Under the pieces are notes generated by a model. The model did not search any database. It had not been told where the DNA came from and saw nothing but the letters and a program-made list of their open reading frames with translations. The translations under genes were made by a program, and so were the position numbers. A stretch of 64,000 bases of DNA from Aedes albopictus. Its lineage: Eukaryota > Arthropoda > Insecta > Diptera > Culicidae. Shown here in pieces: positions 1 to 11,400 of the stretch. The stretch is taken from NCBI RefSeq assembly GCF_035046485.1, contig NC_085137.1:498996536-499060535 (forward strand), written 5' to 3'. Within the stretch, counting starts at the first letter, position 1; every line of letters starts with the position of its first letter.

Positions 1-1222
1 ATACACATCTTCAAACATGTTCAGCTGGAATTTATAGACGAATTTTTCCCTTAGAGTTGATTGACCGGGCTCGAAATGGTTTGCGAATTCAATTAGCATT
101 CGAAGCTGACTGGCGAAACTTCTTTTCACAAGCGTGTCGATTTTGCTGTTTTCTATATCCACCATTTCCCATTTGTTTAGCTTGTACTCAACAGCTGTCA
201 TCAGAGAAAACTCCATCTCAACACATCGGGCCACTTGGCTTAAACTTTTACAAATGTACATGTATATATTGCTTACAACCGGAAGCGATTGACAGTAATC
301 AGGTGCTTCGCGATCGGTAATCTTCCTGAAGAAGTTGCTTCTAATGCTGGACAATACGGACTCAGGAAGAACACCTTCCAATTCCATGAAAAGTCGTATG
401 TCGCTCTTTCTCAGTTGCATAAATTGGTGTAGTTTCAAGTTTGTCAGAGAAGGTTTCATGGCAGATGAACAAACATCCATCAAATTTTGTTTATGCTTCT
501 CAAAAATGTTTTCCAAACAATCTTTCATAATGTTTCTTTCGGTTTCGGAACTATCAACACTTTGAAATAAATTTCTCCTTCGTAGTTTTGTCGATGTTTC
601 ATCAAACTCGCTAAAAGCACGTTGCAGCCGACTGCTTTCCACGAATTTACTCTCACGAAGTTCTTTGAAAAAGTTGGTCTGCTTGAAGTACTTGCAGATT
701 TTTCTTATTTCAAGCAAGCATCTTGCACTACTGGAATCTGTTGCACATTTCGATCCAAGCTCTCCCAACTCCTCCTCAATCACTTTAATGATGCCAGACA
801 TTACCCCTTGCAGCTCATCTCGCCATACTTCCACAACTTTCAGATTCTGGATCAATATGTCCTTCCCCATGTCAAAGTCAGTTGCATTGTCTAGTTCAGC
901 GATTCGTTCTATGGTAACCTCGGCCACATAGCCAGATCCGATTGTCAGCAAGCGTGTATCTCCGTGTAACTTCCAGCGCGTATCGTTGACGTTTAACAGT
1001 GCCGCATACGGTAATCCTGCATTATTGTCGCCACTTCGCAGCCTGATATAACATTTACCACGAATCAACTTCGTTGCATCTGTTAGAGTTGATTTCGAAA
1101 CGCCTTCAGTGCTATTTCCGGGAGGGCATGCCAACGAACATAACTCTCTGGGGCTACGATCCGAAAATACACTGGAACTGTCCGAATCGGTACCACGGGA
1201 ATTGTTGGGCCATTGCGATTTA
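1..1222 (-). CDS. SecA-like protein paralogue, N-terminal part (partial, runs off the window)
   Basis: An uninterrupted minus-strand reading frame runs from an in-frame stop at 1242-1240 to the window edge (about 413 codons). Its translation is collinear with the N-terminal part of the SecA-like protein at 22903-27150. Matching blocks are AGLPYAA (near 1020) with SGLPYSA, WKLHGD (960-975) with WKLHGE, LTIGSGYVAEVTI with VTIGSSYVAQVTI, and ANHFEPG (84-64) with ANHFEPG. The distance from the first to the last block is about 319 residues here and 322 in the other copy. The frame has no in-frame ATG near its start. A strong acceptor (TTTTCGTTTTCCAG) ends at 1223, so the coding exon probably starts at 1222 and an upstream exon supplies the start. 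The ATPase motor region would lie beyond the left edge and cannot be seen. The open frame and conserved spacing suggest a functional gene, not a pseudogene. Function is unknown. Confidence 0.82.
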
Positions 1223-1240
1223 CTGGAAAACGAAAACGAT
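1223..1240 (-). promoter_or_regulatory. 3' splice site before the SecA-like paralogue exon
   Basis: On the minus strand a pyrimidine-rich run ends in CCAG just before 1222. The exon begins with one base that completes a codon, followed by AAA. This is the same phase and the same following codon as in the + strand copy at 22893. The first ATG in the exon (1213-1211) is out of frame and reaches a stop after 19 codons, so it is not the start. Confidence 0.6.
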
Positions 1241-1411
1241 TAACTCATTCAGTATACATTTATAAAGTAATTTGAGCTCTATTGAATGAAGAATATTGCA
1301 GCAGAATCGATTGACATATGCAAAGTTCAAAAGTAGCAAGTATATTTTCGCACGTACACACTTACAGACATACAGACAGATATTTGCTCAGTTGATCTAG
1401 CTCATTCTAGC

Positions 1412-2003
1412 GATTCTTCAACTTCAGCATAATCAACTTGCACAGTCCTCATAGGGCTGCAAAATGGTGAGTCGATAAGGAGAGCGTCCAACATAGCTCT
1501 GGCCATCACAAGTTCCTACCTCATGTTTCCACGGGTCAATCGATGACAAAGACCGTCAGCTAAGAGTTATGTGCTTAGCTGGTAGTGTAGCCGGGGCCAG
1601 GCCCGTGCACAGACAAGGCGACAAGGGAGGGGTTTTTCATAATTTTGGCCAAGGGCGGAGGGACGCCTAGTGTATGGAACAACGACAATGGGAGGGGTTT
1701 AACTTCATCCACCCCCCACCCCTCCCTTCTGACTTCAGCTAGATTGAGGAGATACGTCCTGAGCGTCTGTTCACCAAGGAGTTGCGGCTCAAACAGCGTC
1801 TGTACTGGCATCCAGCGGCTTAATATGAAATGCTCCTCCACCGGAAGCTATACCTAAGATGGAAGCCCCACCACGGTGGATAGGGGAACTTAGGACAACA
1901 ACCTACTGCCCCCGAATCTCTACAAACAGTTCAAGAAACCAACAGGGAAAGATCACAAACTGATTTAACAGTAGGTATCGACTTTCAGCATGAAACAACA
2001 TAG
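1412..2003 (+). mobile_element. RTE-type LINE fragments: endonuclease scrap and 5' leader
   Basis: The stretch 1412-1445 resembles the endonuclease segment seen intact near 3977-4005. The stretch 1448-1970 closely matches the leader of the LINE at 40549-40960, sharing the 'gtgagtcgataaggagagcg' and 'gagcgtctgttcaccaag' segments. This is a 5' leader joined to deleted coding sequence. No functional frame remains. Confidence 0.6.
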
Positions 2004-2169
2004 GGGCCGTTCATTAACCACGTAGACTTTATGGAGGGGGGATCTGGCCAAAGTCTACGGTCCATACAAATTTCAAAATTATTGTATGGCCGAAAGTCTA
2101 CGAGGGGGAGGGGGGGGGGGGGTGTCTGAGATTTCCAAATTTTGGTCTACGTGGTTTATGAACAGTCCC
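2004..2169. mobile_element. Short MITE with 25-bp imperfect terminal inverted repeats
   Basis: The left end GGGCCGTTCATTAACCACGT matches the inverse of the right end ACGTGGTTTATGAACAGTCC, with two or three mismatches. The 166-bp element also has internal inverted copies of 'gtctacg' and a poly-G tract at 2105-2121. No clear target duplication is seen. Confidence 0.6.
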
Positions 2170-2274
2170 TTTACAAGAATTGGAACATAGAATGTTCAGC
2201 CAAGCTAAGCAGGCACAACTCACCACTGAGGCACGGTGCATGAAGCTCGAAATTCTGCGACTAAGTGAAATCCG

Positions 2275-3066
2275 TTGGCCAAATTTTGGATAACACAAGC
2301 TTTCCAGGTGCCAGCCCCAGTACAACCTAGTGAGCGACTGAATCAACCGGATGCCGCCTCAGAATACGCACAGAATCTCGAAGCAGCATTGCCAGACGAG
2401 AGCGAACTCGATGCGGCTCCTCTAGAGGACTGCTGGAGTGCATTGAAATCAGCTATCAACAATGCAACCGAGAGCGTCATCGGGTACGTGGAACGTACCT
2501 ACTCGACGAATCGAATGCTTCAACAAGGAGTGCAGAGCGATTTTGAGTGGGAAAAATGTAGCGTGGGTGGCGATGCTTCAGCAAGGATCCTGACAGATCA
2601 TGGAATGATACAAATAGAAACGGAAACAGTAGACCCACCATTTTCGGAAGACAAAAGAAATGCCACCTTGAAGAGAGTTCGTGCGAAATTATCAAGCCGG
2701 CTTCATTGATGGCCGGTAGACAATAGACCAGATCTTCACCGTATGGCAAATTTTCCAGAAATGCCCTCAATACCAGGTCTCCATGTATAATATTTTCATC
2801 GATTTCAGGGCGGCATACGATAGTATCGACTGCACAGGGAGCTCTGTGCAGTCGATACTATCGTATACCGCCCTGAAATCGATGAAAAGATTATACATGG
2901 AGACCTGGTATTGAGGGCATTTCTGGAAGATTTGCCATACGGTGCAAATCATGAACGAAACCGGCTTTCCTGAAAAGCTTTTTTTTTTATTTCTTTGTAT
3001 TTGTAAGTTTTAACTTAATGCTAATTCTTCACACCCTGAAAAGCTGACCAGACTGGTCTCAGCAAC
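2275..3066 (+). pseudogene. Deleted RTE-type LINE ORF2 (linker and reverse transcriptase remnants)
   Basis: The translation at 2310-2560 (ALPDESELDAAPLEDCWSAL) matches the linker between endonuclease and reverse transcriptase in the LINE at 4440-4560. The frame then jumps to a reverse transcriptase fragment (FIDFRAAYDSID at about 2799-2832) and, after an inverted duplication, to NETGFPEKL near 2955. Large deletions and frame breaks make it non-functional. Confidence 0.75.
2737..2944. repeat. 208-bp near-perfect palindrome of reverse-transcriptase sequence
   Basis: Arms 2737-2840 and 2841-2944 are reverse complements with only a handful of mismatches and practically no spacer. The centre is CACAGGGAGCTCTGTG. 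The duplicated segment is part of the LINE reverse transcriptase, and LINE sequence resumes on the right (IMNETGFPEKL), so a piece was copied back in inverted orientation. Confidence 0.85.
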
Positions 3067-3069
3067 AAT

Positions 3070-3284
3070 GAACAACGTATAAAGGGTATTTGATTCGTAT
3101 CTCATTGCGGGATCTGTGAAAAGATGACGCACTCCCATGCCTACACTTCAACTTCTGGAATATGAAATGCGACGAACTGGGATAATCAGCCGGGTCAATC
3201 TTCACGGAAGTTTGCCGAGACAGTTAGTGTTATATACGAATGAGATATAATTTATGCACGGTAAAGGCTGGGTATGCTGCGCAA
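3070..3284. other. Short degenerate stretch between two LINE copies
   Basis: Scraps here resemble reverse transcriptase downstream sequence (for example 'cactcccatgcctacacttcaac' near 3129, like 'actctcatgcctactcttcaac' near 5600). No open frame survives. Confidence 0.4.
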
Positions 3285-5890
3285 TTCAGATCCCATTGTG
3301 ATCCACTAGCCTATGCCCAGCAACTCCTATCCCTACCTCCTCGCGGTACCGGCCGGAAACTATGAGCAACCTTAGGGAAGATCGGGAACTTTGTTCGTAG
3401 GCTGACAGGGAAGGGGGGGGGGGGGTTTGCTTCGCCAAACCTGAGCGTCTGTTCTCCAGGAGGAGCGGCTCACAACAGCGTCTGATTCCCATGTTAGGGG
3501 CGGCTGATCTACGTCCGAGTACCAGGGAAGGACTCTAAGCTCAACTGTGCACTATGGTCCTCCGGAAAGTAGTGGGTTGGTGCCTACGAGCCAGCCATAA
3601 AAACCCATTGTAACGGAAAATCAGCAACAGAATAATATGAACCGAGACCAACGGCAACGACCCCAGCGAACGAAAAGGACTTGCGATTGGAAACTCGGTA
3701 CGTGGAACTGCCGATCTCTCAACTTCATTGGGAGCACCCGCATACTCGCCGATCTACTGAAGGACCACGGGTTCGGCATCGTAGCGCTGCAGGAGGTGTG
3801 TTGGACAGGATCCATGGTGCGAACGTTTAGAGGTAATCATACCATCTACCAGAGCTGCGTCAACACACGCGAGCTCGGAACAGCTTTCATCGTGATGGGT
3901 GATATGAAGAGGTGCGTGATCGGTTGGTGGCCGATCGACGAAAGAATGTGCAGGTTGAGGATCAAGGGCCGATTCTTCAACTTCAGCATAATAAACGTGC
4001 ACAGCCCACACTCCGGAAGCACTGATGATGACAAGGACGCATTTTACGCGCAGCTCGAACGCGAGTACGATCGCTGCCCAAGCCACGACGTCAAGATCAT
4101 CATAGGAGATTTGAACGCTCAGGTAGGCCAGGAGGAGCAATTCAGACCGACGATTGGTAAGTTCAGCGCCCACCAGCAAACGAAGCATACGTAGCACCTT
4201 TTTCCAACACAGCCTCCCTTATCGTTACACATGGAGATCACCACAGCAGACGGAATCTCAAATCGACCACGTTCTGATTGACGGACGGCACTTCTCCGAC
4301 ATTATCGACGTCAGGACCTATCGTGGCGCCAACATCGACTCCGACCACTATCTGGTGATGGTCAAACTGCGCCCAAAACTCTCCGTCATCAACAATGTAC
4401 GGTACCGGCGACCGCCACGGTACAACCTAGAGCAACTGAAACAACTAGATGTCGCCTCAGCATTCGTGCAGAATCTCGAGGCCACGTTGCCAGACGAGGG
4501 CGAGCTAGATGAGGCCCCTCTAGAGGACTGCTGGAGTACAGTGAAAGCAGTCATCAACGACGCAGCCGAGAGCACCATCGGGTACGTGAAACGGAATCGA
4601 CGGAACGAATGGTTCGACGAAGAGTGCAGAACGGTTTTGGAGGAGAAGAACGCAGCGAGGGCGGTAATGCTGCAGCAAGGGACTCGACAGAACGTGGAAC
4701 GTTATAAACAGAAGCGGAAACAGCAGACCCGCCTCTTTCGGGAGAAAAAGCGCCGCCTGGAAGAAGCGGAGTGTGAAAAAATGGAACTGCTGTGCCGTTC
4801 CCAAGAAACACGGAAGTTCTATCAGAAGCTCAACGCATCCTGCAACAGCTTCGTGCCGCGAGCCAAAATATGCAGGGATAAAGACGGAGGCCTCTTGACG
4901 GACGGACGTGAGGTGATCGAAAGGTGGAAGCAGCACTTCGATCAGCACCTGAACGGCGTGGAGAACGTAGGCACGGGAGCCCACGGCAACGGAGGAAACG
5001 AAGACACCAGCTCAAAACCAACAAAGCAGCTGGTAAGGATAGTATCGCAGCTGAACTCAGCAAGATGGGCCCAGAAAAGTTGGCCACCTGTCTGCATCGG
5101 CTGATAGTCAGGATCTGGAAAACTGAACAACTACCGGAGGAGTGGAAGGAAGGAGTAATCTGCCCCATACACAAGAAAGGCGACCATTTGGAATGTGAGA
5201 ACTTCAGGGCGATCACTATTTTGAATGCTGCCTACAAAGTGCTATCCCAGATCATCTTCCGTCGTCTGTCACCTAAAACGAATGAGTTCGTGGGAAGTTA
5301 TCAAGCCGGTTTCATCGACGGCCGCCGGTCGACAACGGACCAGATCTTCACCGTACGGCAAATCCTCCAGAAATGCCGTGAATACCAGGTCCCAACGCAT
5401 CACCTGTTCATCGACTTCAAAGCGGCATACGACAGTATCGACCGCGCAGAGCTATGGAGAATCATGGACGAAAACGACTTTCCTGGGAAGCTGACTAGAC
5501 TGATTAAACCAGCGATGGATGGTGTTCAAAACTGCGTAAGGGTTTCGGGTGAACTATCCAGTTCATTCGAATCTCGCCGGGGACTGCGACAAGGTGATGG
5601 ACTCTCATGCCTACTCTTCAACATCGCGCTGGAAGGTGTGATGCGACGAGCCGGGCTCAACAGCCGGGGAACGATTTTCACAAAATCCTGACAATTTGTT
5701 TGCTTCGCGAACGACATGGACATTATCGCTAGAACATTTGGAACGGTGGCAGAGCTGTACACCCACCTGAAACGCGAGGCAGCAAATGTCGGACTGGTGA
5801 TGAATGCCTCAAAAACAAAGTACATGCTGGTAGGCGGAACCGAACACGACCGGATCCGTCTGGGTAGTAATGTTACGATAGACGGGGATA
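3285..5890 (+). pseudogene. RTE-type LINE, 5' leader, endonuclease and reverse transcriptase (dead)
   Basis: A leader at about 3285-3636 precedes ATG 3637. The first frame (3637-4194) holds an APE-type endonuclease: KLGTWNCRSL at the start, ALQEVCW, then IIGDLNAQVG. The frame shifts near 4150-4200. The frame 4154-5104 carries IDHVLIDGRHFSDI, the linker and a lysine/glutamate-rich region. A second shift near 5000 leads to a reverse transcriptase frame (4924-5691) with FIDFKAAYDSID and RRGLRQGDGLSCLLFNIALEG. After a stop, the catalytic box reads FANDMD where FADD is expected, so one catalytic aspartate is Asn. The element resembles the RTE type often annotated as 'craniofacial development protein 2-like'; JAM1 of Aedes aegypti is a candidate name. 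The C-terminal part resumes at 6711 after a MITE insertion. Confidence 0.88.
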
Positions 5891-6710
5891 CCCGAGCAGA
5901 GGAGAATATCAAAATGATAACAACGGAATCACAAAATCTGTGTTTATATCTTGGTTTGTTATTATTAACTTATTGAGGCATTACCTTTCCATAACATGTT
6001 TTATTGGACAAACTTATTTTGTTATGATCGTGCTATTAATATATATTCTTCAAATAACATTTCAATAACATGTTTTGTTGTAGAACAAATTCAGTTGTCA
6101 TTGAATTATTGGGACTTTGCAAATATTTGATCATCAGTAATACATCAATAAAAAGTTTTGCAATATTGCGTGCGAGATTGACGTTGTTCATAGCATTTCG
6201 CAGGGAACTGTTGAGAAAATCATGTTTTCTTGTCAGTTCCTTTTCCTCTTATTTCTTACATTACATTCTAACTGTGTCAGTAGGGAGCATCCATTGAGTA
6301 CGTCACGCTAAAATTGGGGATTTTCGTCCCCCCTCTCAACTTCGTACGGGGTTTTCCTATACTTAACACATTGCTTGTCATATTTTCACAAACCCCCCTT
6401 CCTCCTTAGATCTTTTGACACATTTTGCTTTAAAATTGTTATCAATAACTTGTTAATTTCAAAATTTGTTATTGAAATATTTTACAAATTCACTATTATT
6501 AAGTTGTTATTGAAACAAACAAAACGTGTTATTCAACTGGTCTTCCAGAACATTTTTTTGTTATGATTTTTGTTATTTTGCCGCTTATGACAGACAAGTA
6601 TATAACATGATATGTTATGTTAATAACACAAAAATAACTCTTTCCGTTTCTCAGTTATTTTGCCAAAATAACATATTTTGTTATGCTGTAGATATTCTCT
6701 ACTGCTCGGG
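5891..6710. mobile_element. MITE family A, copy 1 (820 bp, TA target duplication)
   Basis: The left end is CCCGAGCAGAGGAGAATATC and the right end GATATTCTCTACTGCTCGGG, nearly perfect inverted repeats. TA flanks both sides (5889-5890 and 6711-6712). Removing the element restores the LINE frame (DGD-T-FEVVE). The interior is A+T-rich with many 'aacaaaatttgttat'-like inverted words. It has no coding capacity. Confidence 0.85.
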
Positions 6711-7295
6711 TACCTTCGAGGTGGTGGAGTCTACCTCGGATCCTTAATGATGGCTGACAACAACGCTAGCCATTAAATACGAAGACGCAAGTCGGGCCCC
6801 AGAAAAAGCTGCAGTCTTGAAAGATTCGCCCACACCAAATGAACCATGTATAAAACGCTAATAAGATCGGTGGTCCTCTATGGACACGAGACTTGGATCA
6901 TGCTCGAGGAGGACCTGCAAACACTCGGAGTTTTCGAGCGACGCGTGCTAAGGGCGATCTTCGGCGGTGTGCAGGAGAACGGTGTGTGGCGGAGAAGGAT
7001 GAACCACGAGCTCGCTGCACTTTACGGCGAACCCAGCATCCAGAAGGTGGCCAAAGCCGGAAGGATACGGTGGGCAGGGCATGTTGCAAGAATGCCGGCC
7101 TGCAAAGCTGGTGTTTGCAACTGATCCGGTTGGCACAAGAAGGCGTGGAGCGCAGAGAGCACGATGGGCGGACCAGGTGGAGCGTGACTTGGCGAGCATT
7201 GGGCGCGACCGAAGATGGAGAGCGGCAGCCACAAACCGAGTATTGTTGCGTACTATTGTTGATTATGTCTTGTCTTAAATGTGATGTTGAACAAA
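6711..7295 (+). pseudogene. RTE-type LINE C-terminal part and 3' end
   Basis: This continues the LINE that starts at 3285. The translation from 6846 (MYKTLIRSVVLYGHETW, FERRVLRAIFGGVQENGVWR, GRIRWAGHVARM) is the conserved C-terminal region of RTE-type ORF2 and matches 41369-41700 on the minus strand. Frame breaks occur near 7090-7120. The short A+T-rich tail with 'aataaatgtatgtataa' near 7292 marks the 3' end. Confidence 0.85.
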
Positions 7296-7330
7296 TAAAT
7301 GTATGTATAATTTATGCAATGGATTACTGT

Positions 7331-7410
7331 CTGCTTACTCTCACACGAAATTTGACGTTTTAGCGGTGTCGGCACCTCTCAAACGTCAAAATTTCTGTTA
7401 GAGTAAGCAG
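7331..7410. repeat. Imperfect hairpin, 30-bp arms
   Basis: Arms 7331-7360 (CTGCTTACTCTCACACGAAA...) and 7381-7410 are inverted copies with about three differences around a palindromic 20-base centre containing GGTGTCGGCACC. It lies just past the LINE end and is probably a tiny foldback or MITE relic. Confidence 0.65.
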
Positions 7411-7654
7411 GCCAGCATAAATTCGTGCCGTGGACCATATTCAGTAAATTTTAAAAATAACGTCTCACTTACTTGATGCAGTTTAAAGCTGAAGGAACCA
7501 CGTTCTGCGGGAGCTTCGGAGAGTTCGTTTGTTCTCCATGTATTATAGCAGGAGCTTGAGCTTTAACGGAACTATGCCTGTTATATAAAAAAAAGAACAA
7601 TTTCTCAAGATTTTACTGGGCTATTGATAATGCTTTCCAAGGAAATTGAACTCT

Positions 7655-8194
7655 CAGTCGCAGAAGAAAGTCAATTATTTCAAATCATTGCAAACGTTTT
7701 GATCCACTGGTGCATCTTTAGCACTCGGTTCTGAATCAACCATGGTAAATGTACGTAGATCATACGCTTCGCTAGTAAAGCCGAATTTCCGAAGAAAGCA
7801 TTAGAATCAGTTCGATATGCGTGAGCAAGATTTACCTCTGCAAATACGCAGACAAACTGGAACTGGTCTGTTCTGCAAGTTTTTTGATTTCGTTGTTTTG
7901 GAGGGTCTGGTATTTATTAGTTTGAGAATCCGCATGTTTTGATACAATGAATTCAGGTGATTCTTTAGATGTGATAGGATGGTGTGAATATATAGTTCCG
8001 TCCTGGTGTTGATGTATGCTTTTACCACATGAATCAGGTTTGCTGGAATGTAAATTTAAAGGTGGATCATTGGGAATTTTCTCAATGATTTATTTGAAAC
8101 TAAGCTTTCATCGTGATGTGCGCTGCCGGTGGATGCACAAATATTCCATGTGCATTTTTAACCCTTATGTGGCCGACAGGGTACCCGGGTACAG
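7655..8194. repeat. Direct repeat, copy 1 (unidentified element)
   Basis: Segments 7660-7750 and 7764-8080 reappear in the same order and orientation at 9254-9345 and 10304-10960. Shared words include 'cttcgctagtaaagcc', 'gaagaaagcattagaatcag' and 'accacatgaatca'. No long coding frame is conserved. The identity of the repeat is unknown. Confidence 0.65.
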
Positions 8195-9251
8195 CCCAGA
8201 CAACCAATTTGCACGTATAATGAAGTTTATGTTCATGTTATACGAACTTTTATGCGTTAAAGTTACATCGCATAAGATGCAGCAAAAGTGGAGGCGCTAT
8301 ACGTGCACTGACGGAACAATAATAACGCTATATGACTTGATGTGATATCTTATGCGATGCACCGTGTGCACTATTGCGACGTAATTCAGCATCTTATACG
8401 ACTTAATATTATTTAAAAAAAAAAACAATTCTTGCAAGATCTATATCGAACTGATGACCTCTGGATAATCGAGCCACACTTCACACACAACACAAAACGC
8501 TACTTTTGAAACAAGTTGATTAATTTTAATTATATTCTAACTCACCTCAATGTTTGATGGAATGCACTAGACTAACTTGAGCTGTGCGTGTTTGGCAGGC
8601 TAAAAACGACGAAACAACATTTCCCACACAGTTTTCACTACCATTCTTCGGCTAGCGCCTTCCATTGTTGATTATCAGGCCAACAAAGCAAATAATGATG
8701 ACTTTGTAACCATAATTATGGCTGTTCACTTTCTTGTAACTTTTTGGCAATGCATCCAAAGTCCAACAGAAACTTTTTAATTGTTATCACATATCAAATC
8801 GCATTATGTCAACAATAACGCTTCTAGCTTATGCGAGTATGTATGCACGCTTCAACGAGTTTATTTGTACTTTTATGCGATTTCATCCATACACCAATGC
8901 GAGTTAAACTGACACAACAAGAAAAGCACCAAGCGAAATCTTATAATCATTGCAGTACGCAATTATGCAAATTCATTTGACACTTTGCGAGTTCGCTCGC
9001 ACGCTTTTGCGATTAAGTAAAGTTCATCGCAATAAAACATCAGAATATCATCTACTACGATGTACCCATACCTTATGAAAGTTAATTTGTAATCTTATAT
9101 GACTTTACGTGATACTTCGTAATAAGTTCAAAAAATAACATCATATGTGATAAAAATTGTCAGTCAGCCGTACATATATGCGATAGTGACTTAAAATAGT
9201 ACTTTATACGATGTACAGCGTGGTTTCTTATGCGACTACTGGTTGTCTGGG
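8195..9251. mobile_element. TIR element with subterminal TTATGCGA-type repeats (1057 bp)
   Basis: The left end CCCAGACAACCA (8195-8206) is exactly inverted at the right end TGGTTGTCTGGG (9240-9251). Inside, short words such as 'ttatgcgat', 'ttatacgat' and their complements recur many times on both strands. No transposase is seen, so it is a non-autonomous DNA element. No convincing target duplication is found. Confidence 0.75.
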
Positions 9252-10965
9252 AGAAGAATGTCGATCATTTCAAACCAAAGCCGACGTTTCGATCCGCTGC
9301 GCTGGTGCTTCTTTAGGACTCGGTTCTTATTCAATCACGGTAAGTGCAGACTAAATAGTATGAAACAAAAATCAAATTATCGCTCCAGTTGACTGTTTTG
9401 ATTCCATTTCGGTCCCATATAAAGCGTGCAAAATTTCAGCGCAATCGGTGAAAGTATAATTTAGCGCAAGCGTTTCAAAGTTTTCATAGGATTTACTAAA
9501 TATGGGAACTGTTAAACTTTCAGATAAAAAATCTCAGAGATCGCCCATTGTCTCCTTAATTCAAATCGATCAAGAATTTATGAAACTTTCCTTCGAAGAC
9601 CGCAAATCAATTGGATGCTTGTGGAAAAAGTTATTGATTTATTACCGATTAGTGATCCAACGAACGGCTTTTTATTTTGTTTTATTTTATTCTTCAATCA
9701 CTTAACCTAATTTACAGCTCTTTTTGTCCACTGGGGCACTGCGTCAGAAGAGGGTCAGTGTCAGCTGCTCTCAGGGTGAAAGAGCATCTGACGAAAGTGC
9801 CGGGGCTGGAATGACCATTTGCTTATGAAGCAAACGTGTGAACAATTGCGCCACGGGCCCCGGCCATTTTTGTTTTATTGGCAGCACTGTAGCTGCTGCC
9901 TTGGCTACTGCTGTTTCTGGAGGTGGTGATGCCTCCCGCCACCCCTTGCAACAACGGCAGCAGCAGTGCTGCTGATAAAACAAAACAAAAAGCCGTTCGT
10001 TGGATCACTAATCGGTAATATGTAAATCAATATCCTTTTCCACAAGCTTCCAATCGTTTTGCGGTCTTCGAAAGAAAGTTTCACAAATGATAGTTCTACA
10101 AGATGCATTGATCGATTTGAATTAAGGAGACAAAGGGCGACCTCTAGGATTTTTTTGTTTGATAGTGTAAATTATAGTTTCACCGATTGCGCTGAAATTT
10201 TGCACAGTTCATATGGGACCGGGGGTGTTCAAATGGAGTTCAAAAAGTCGACCGGAGTGAGGATATTTTTTTTTTCATACAAGCGTGTCCCATACTAGTG
10301 TACACTTCGCTAGTAAAGCCCAATTTTCGAAGAAAGCATTAGAATCAGCTGCACGTGCGTAAAAAAATTTTTTGCAATTTCTCATCATTTTAGGATGTTT
10401 ACAGCACTGATTTGCGTTGCGTAATAAACCATTACAGCTCTGTTTTCAGTTGTGATCAACTTCGGGATGTTTTCTGGACGCCGGTTTGAAAAATGGTGAC
10501 AACTGCACACTAAAACCTGCTATGATCATACTTTCTCAAACATGGCTGTGAACATCAGTGTGCAGTTACTGCAGTTTGAGGAAAAATTTTGTATAAAACT
10601 GTCCTCAAGTGGTAATTTATGAAATTGTAAAAAACGTTGCACGCAACTTGGCGCAGAACTCGTTTTTTTTTTTAAATCTTCCTTCTGCACCTTGTTGCGT
10701 AAACTACTATTACCTCTGCATATTTTGAATCGGAACTGATCTGAGCAGCAAGTTTTTTTTTTCATTTCGTTGTTTTGGATCTGGTTTTTATTAGTTTGAG
10801 AATCAGCTGGTTTTGATTCAATGGCTTCAGGTGATTCCTGATATCTACTAGGATGGAGAGAATGTGTAGTTTCATCCTGATGTTGATATATGCTTTAACC
10901 ACATGAATCACGTTTGCTGGAATTTAAATTAAAATATAGATCATTGGGAAAACTTTATGAATTTG
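9252..10965. repeat. Direct repeat, copy 2, split by a foldback element
   Basis: This is the second copy of the repeat at 7655-8194. It is interrupted at about 9345-10303 by the foldback listed next and carries about 340 bases (10370-10710) absent from copy 1. Confidence 0.6.
9345..10303. mobile_element. Foldback element with roughly 330-bp inverted arms
   Basis: The left arm (about 9350-9700) and right arm (about 9975-10300) are inverted copies with moderate divergence. For example 'gatccaacgaacggctttt' near 9654 pairs with 'aaaagccgttcgttggatc' near 9989, and 'aaatttcagcgcaatcggtg' near 9430 pairs with a match near 10180. The centre holds short GC-rich repeats. Frames in both arms give similar peptides only because the arms are copies. 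Confidence 0.8.
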
Positions 10966-11018
10966 TTCCTTCTGAAGATCTGGCTTTCTCAGACTTGAAC
11001 TATTTAAAACGGTGTGTT

Positions 11019-11066
11019 TTGCTTTGCCCGACGTTTCGGCTCTTTTATTGGGCCTTTTTCTAGGTG
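11019..11066 (-). ncRNA. Degenerate hammerhead-like motif (retroelement terminal motif)
   Basis: On the minus strand, GGCCC...GAGCC pair across a short loop, followed by GAAACGTCGGGC. The first core strand reads CTAGAAA where CTGANGA is expected, so it would not be active. The same tail occurs at 12514-12552. Confidence 0.3.
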
Positions 11067-11321
11067 ATAGCTGTCAATAAAAAAAATTCGTAATTTTCGT
11101 TACAGCGATACGAAATAAGCTATTCCCACGGCGACGGGAGAGCTTATTTTCATTATTTTGAATGAGAAACACTTTTCCCCTTCAGCACTTCTATCAAGAG
11201 TAGCGATTATTGATAACTGAAAATCGCTCCAACTTGCGGATAATTTCTTTTCGTTCTGTTAAATTTTCACTCACCAGATTCTCTCGAAAATCTTTTCAAA
11301 GCAGATTAACAAAAATTGTAC

Positions 11322-11400
11322 CTGCGACGGGATTCGAACCTGGAACATTACTAAAAACAACCGCGACACGCGTACTCTGTCCACACCACCACTCCTACCA
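11322..11400 (-). mobile_element. tRNA-derived SINE fragment
   Basis: On the minus strand a B-box-like GGTTCGAATCC sits about 50 bases after an A-box-like TGGTAGGAGTGG. It cannot fold as a complete tRNA. Confidence 0.5.
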
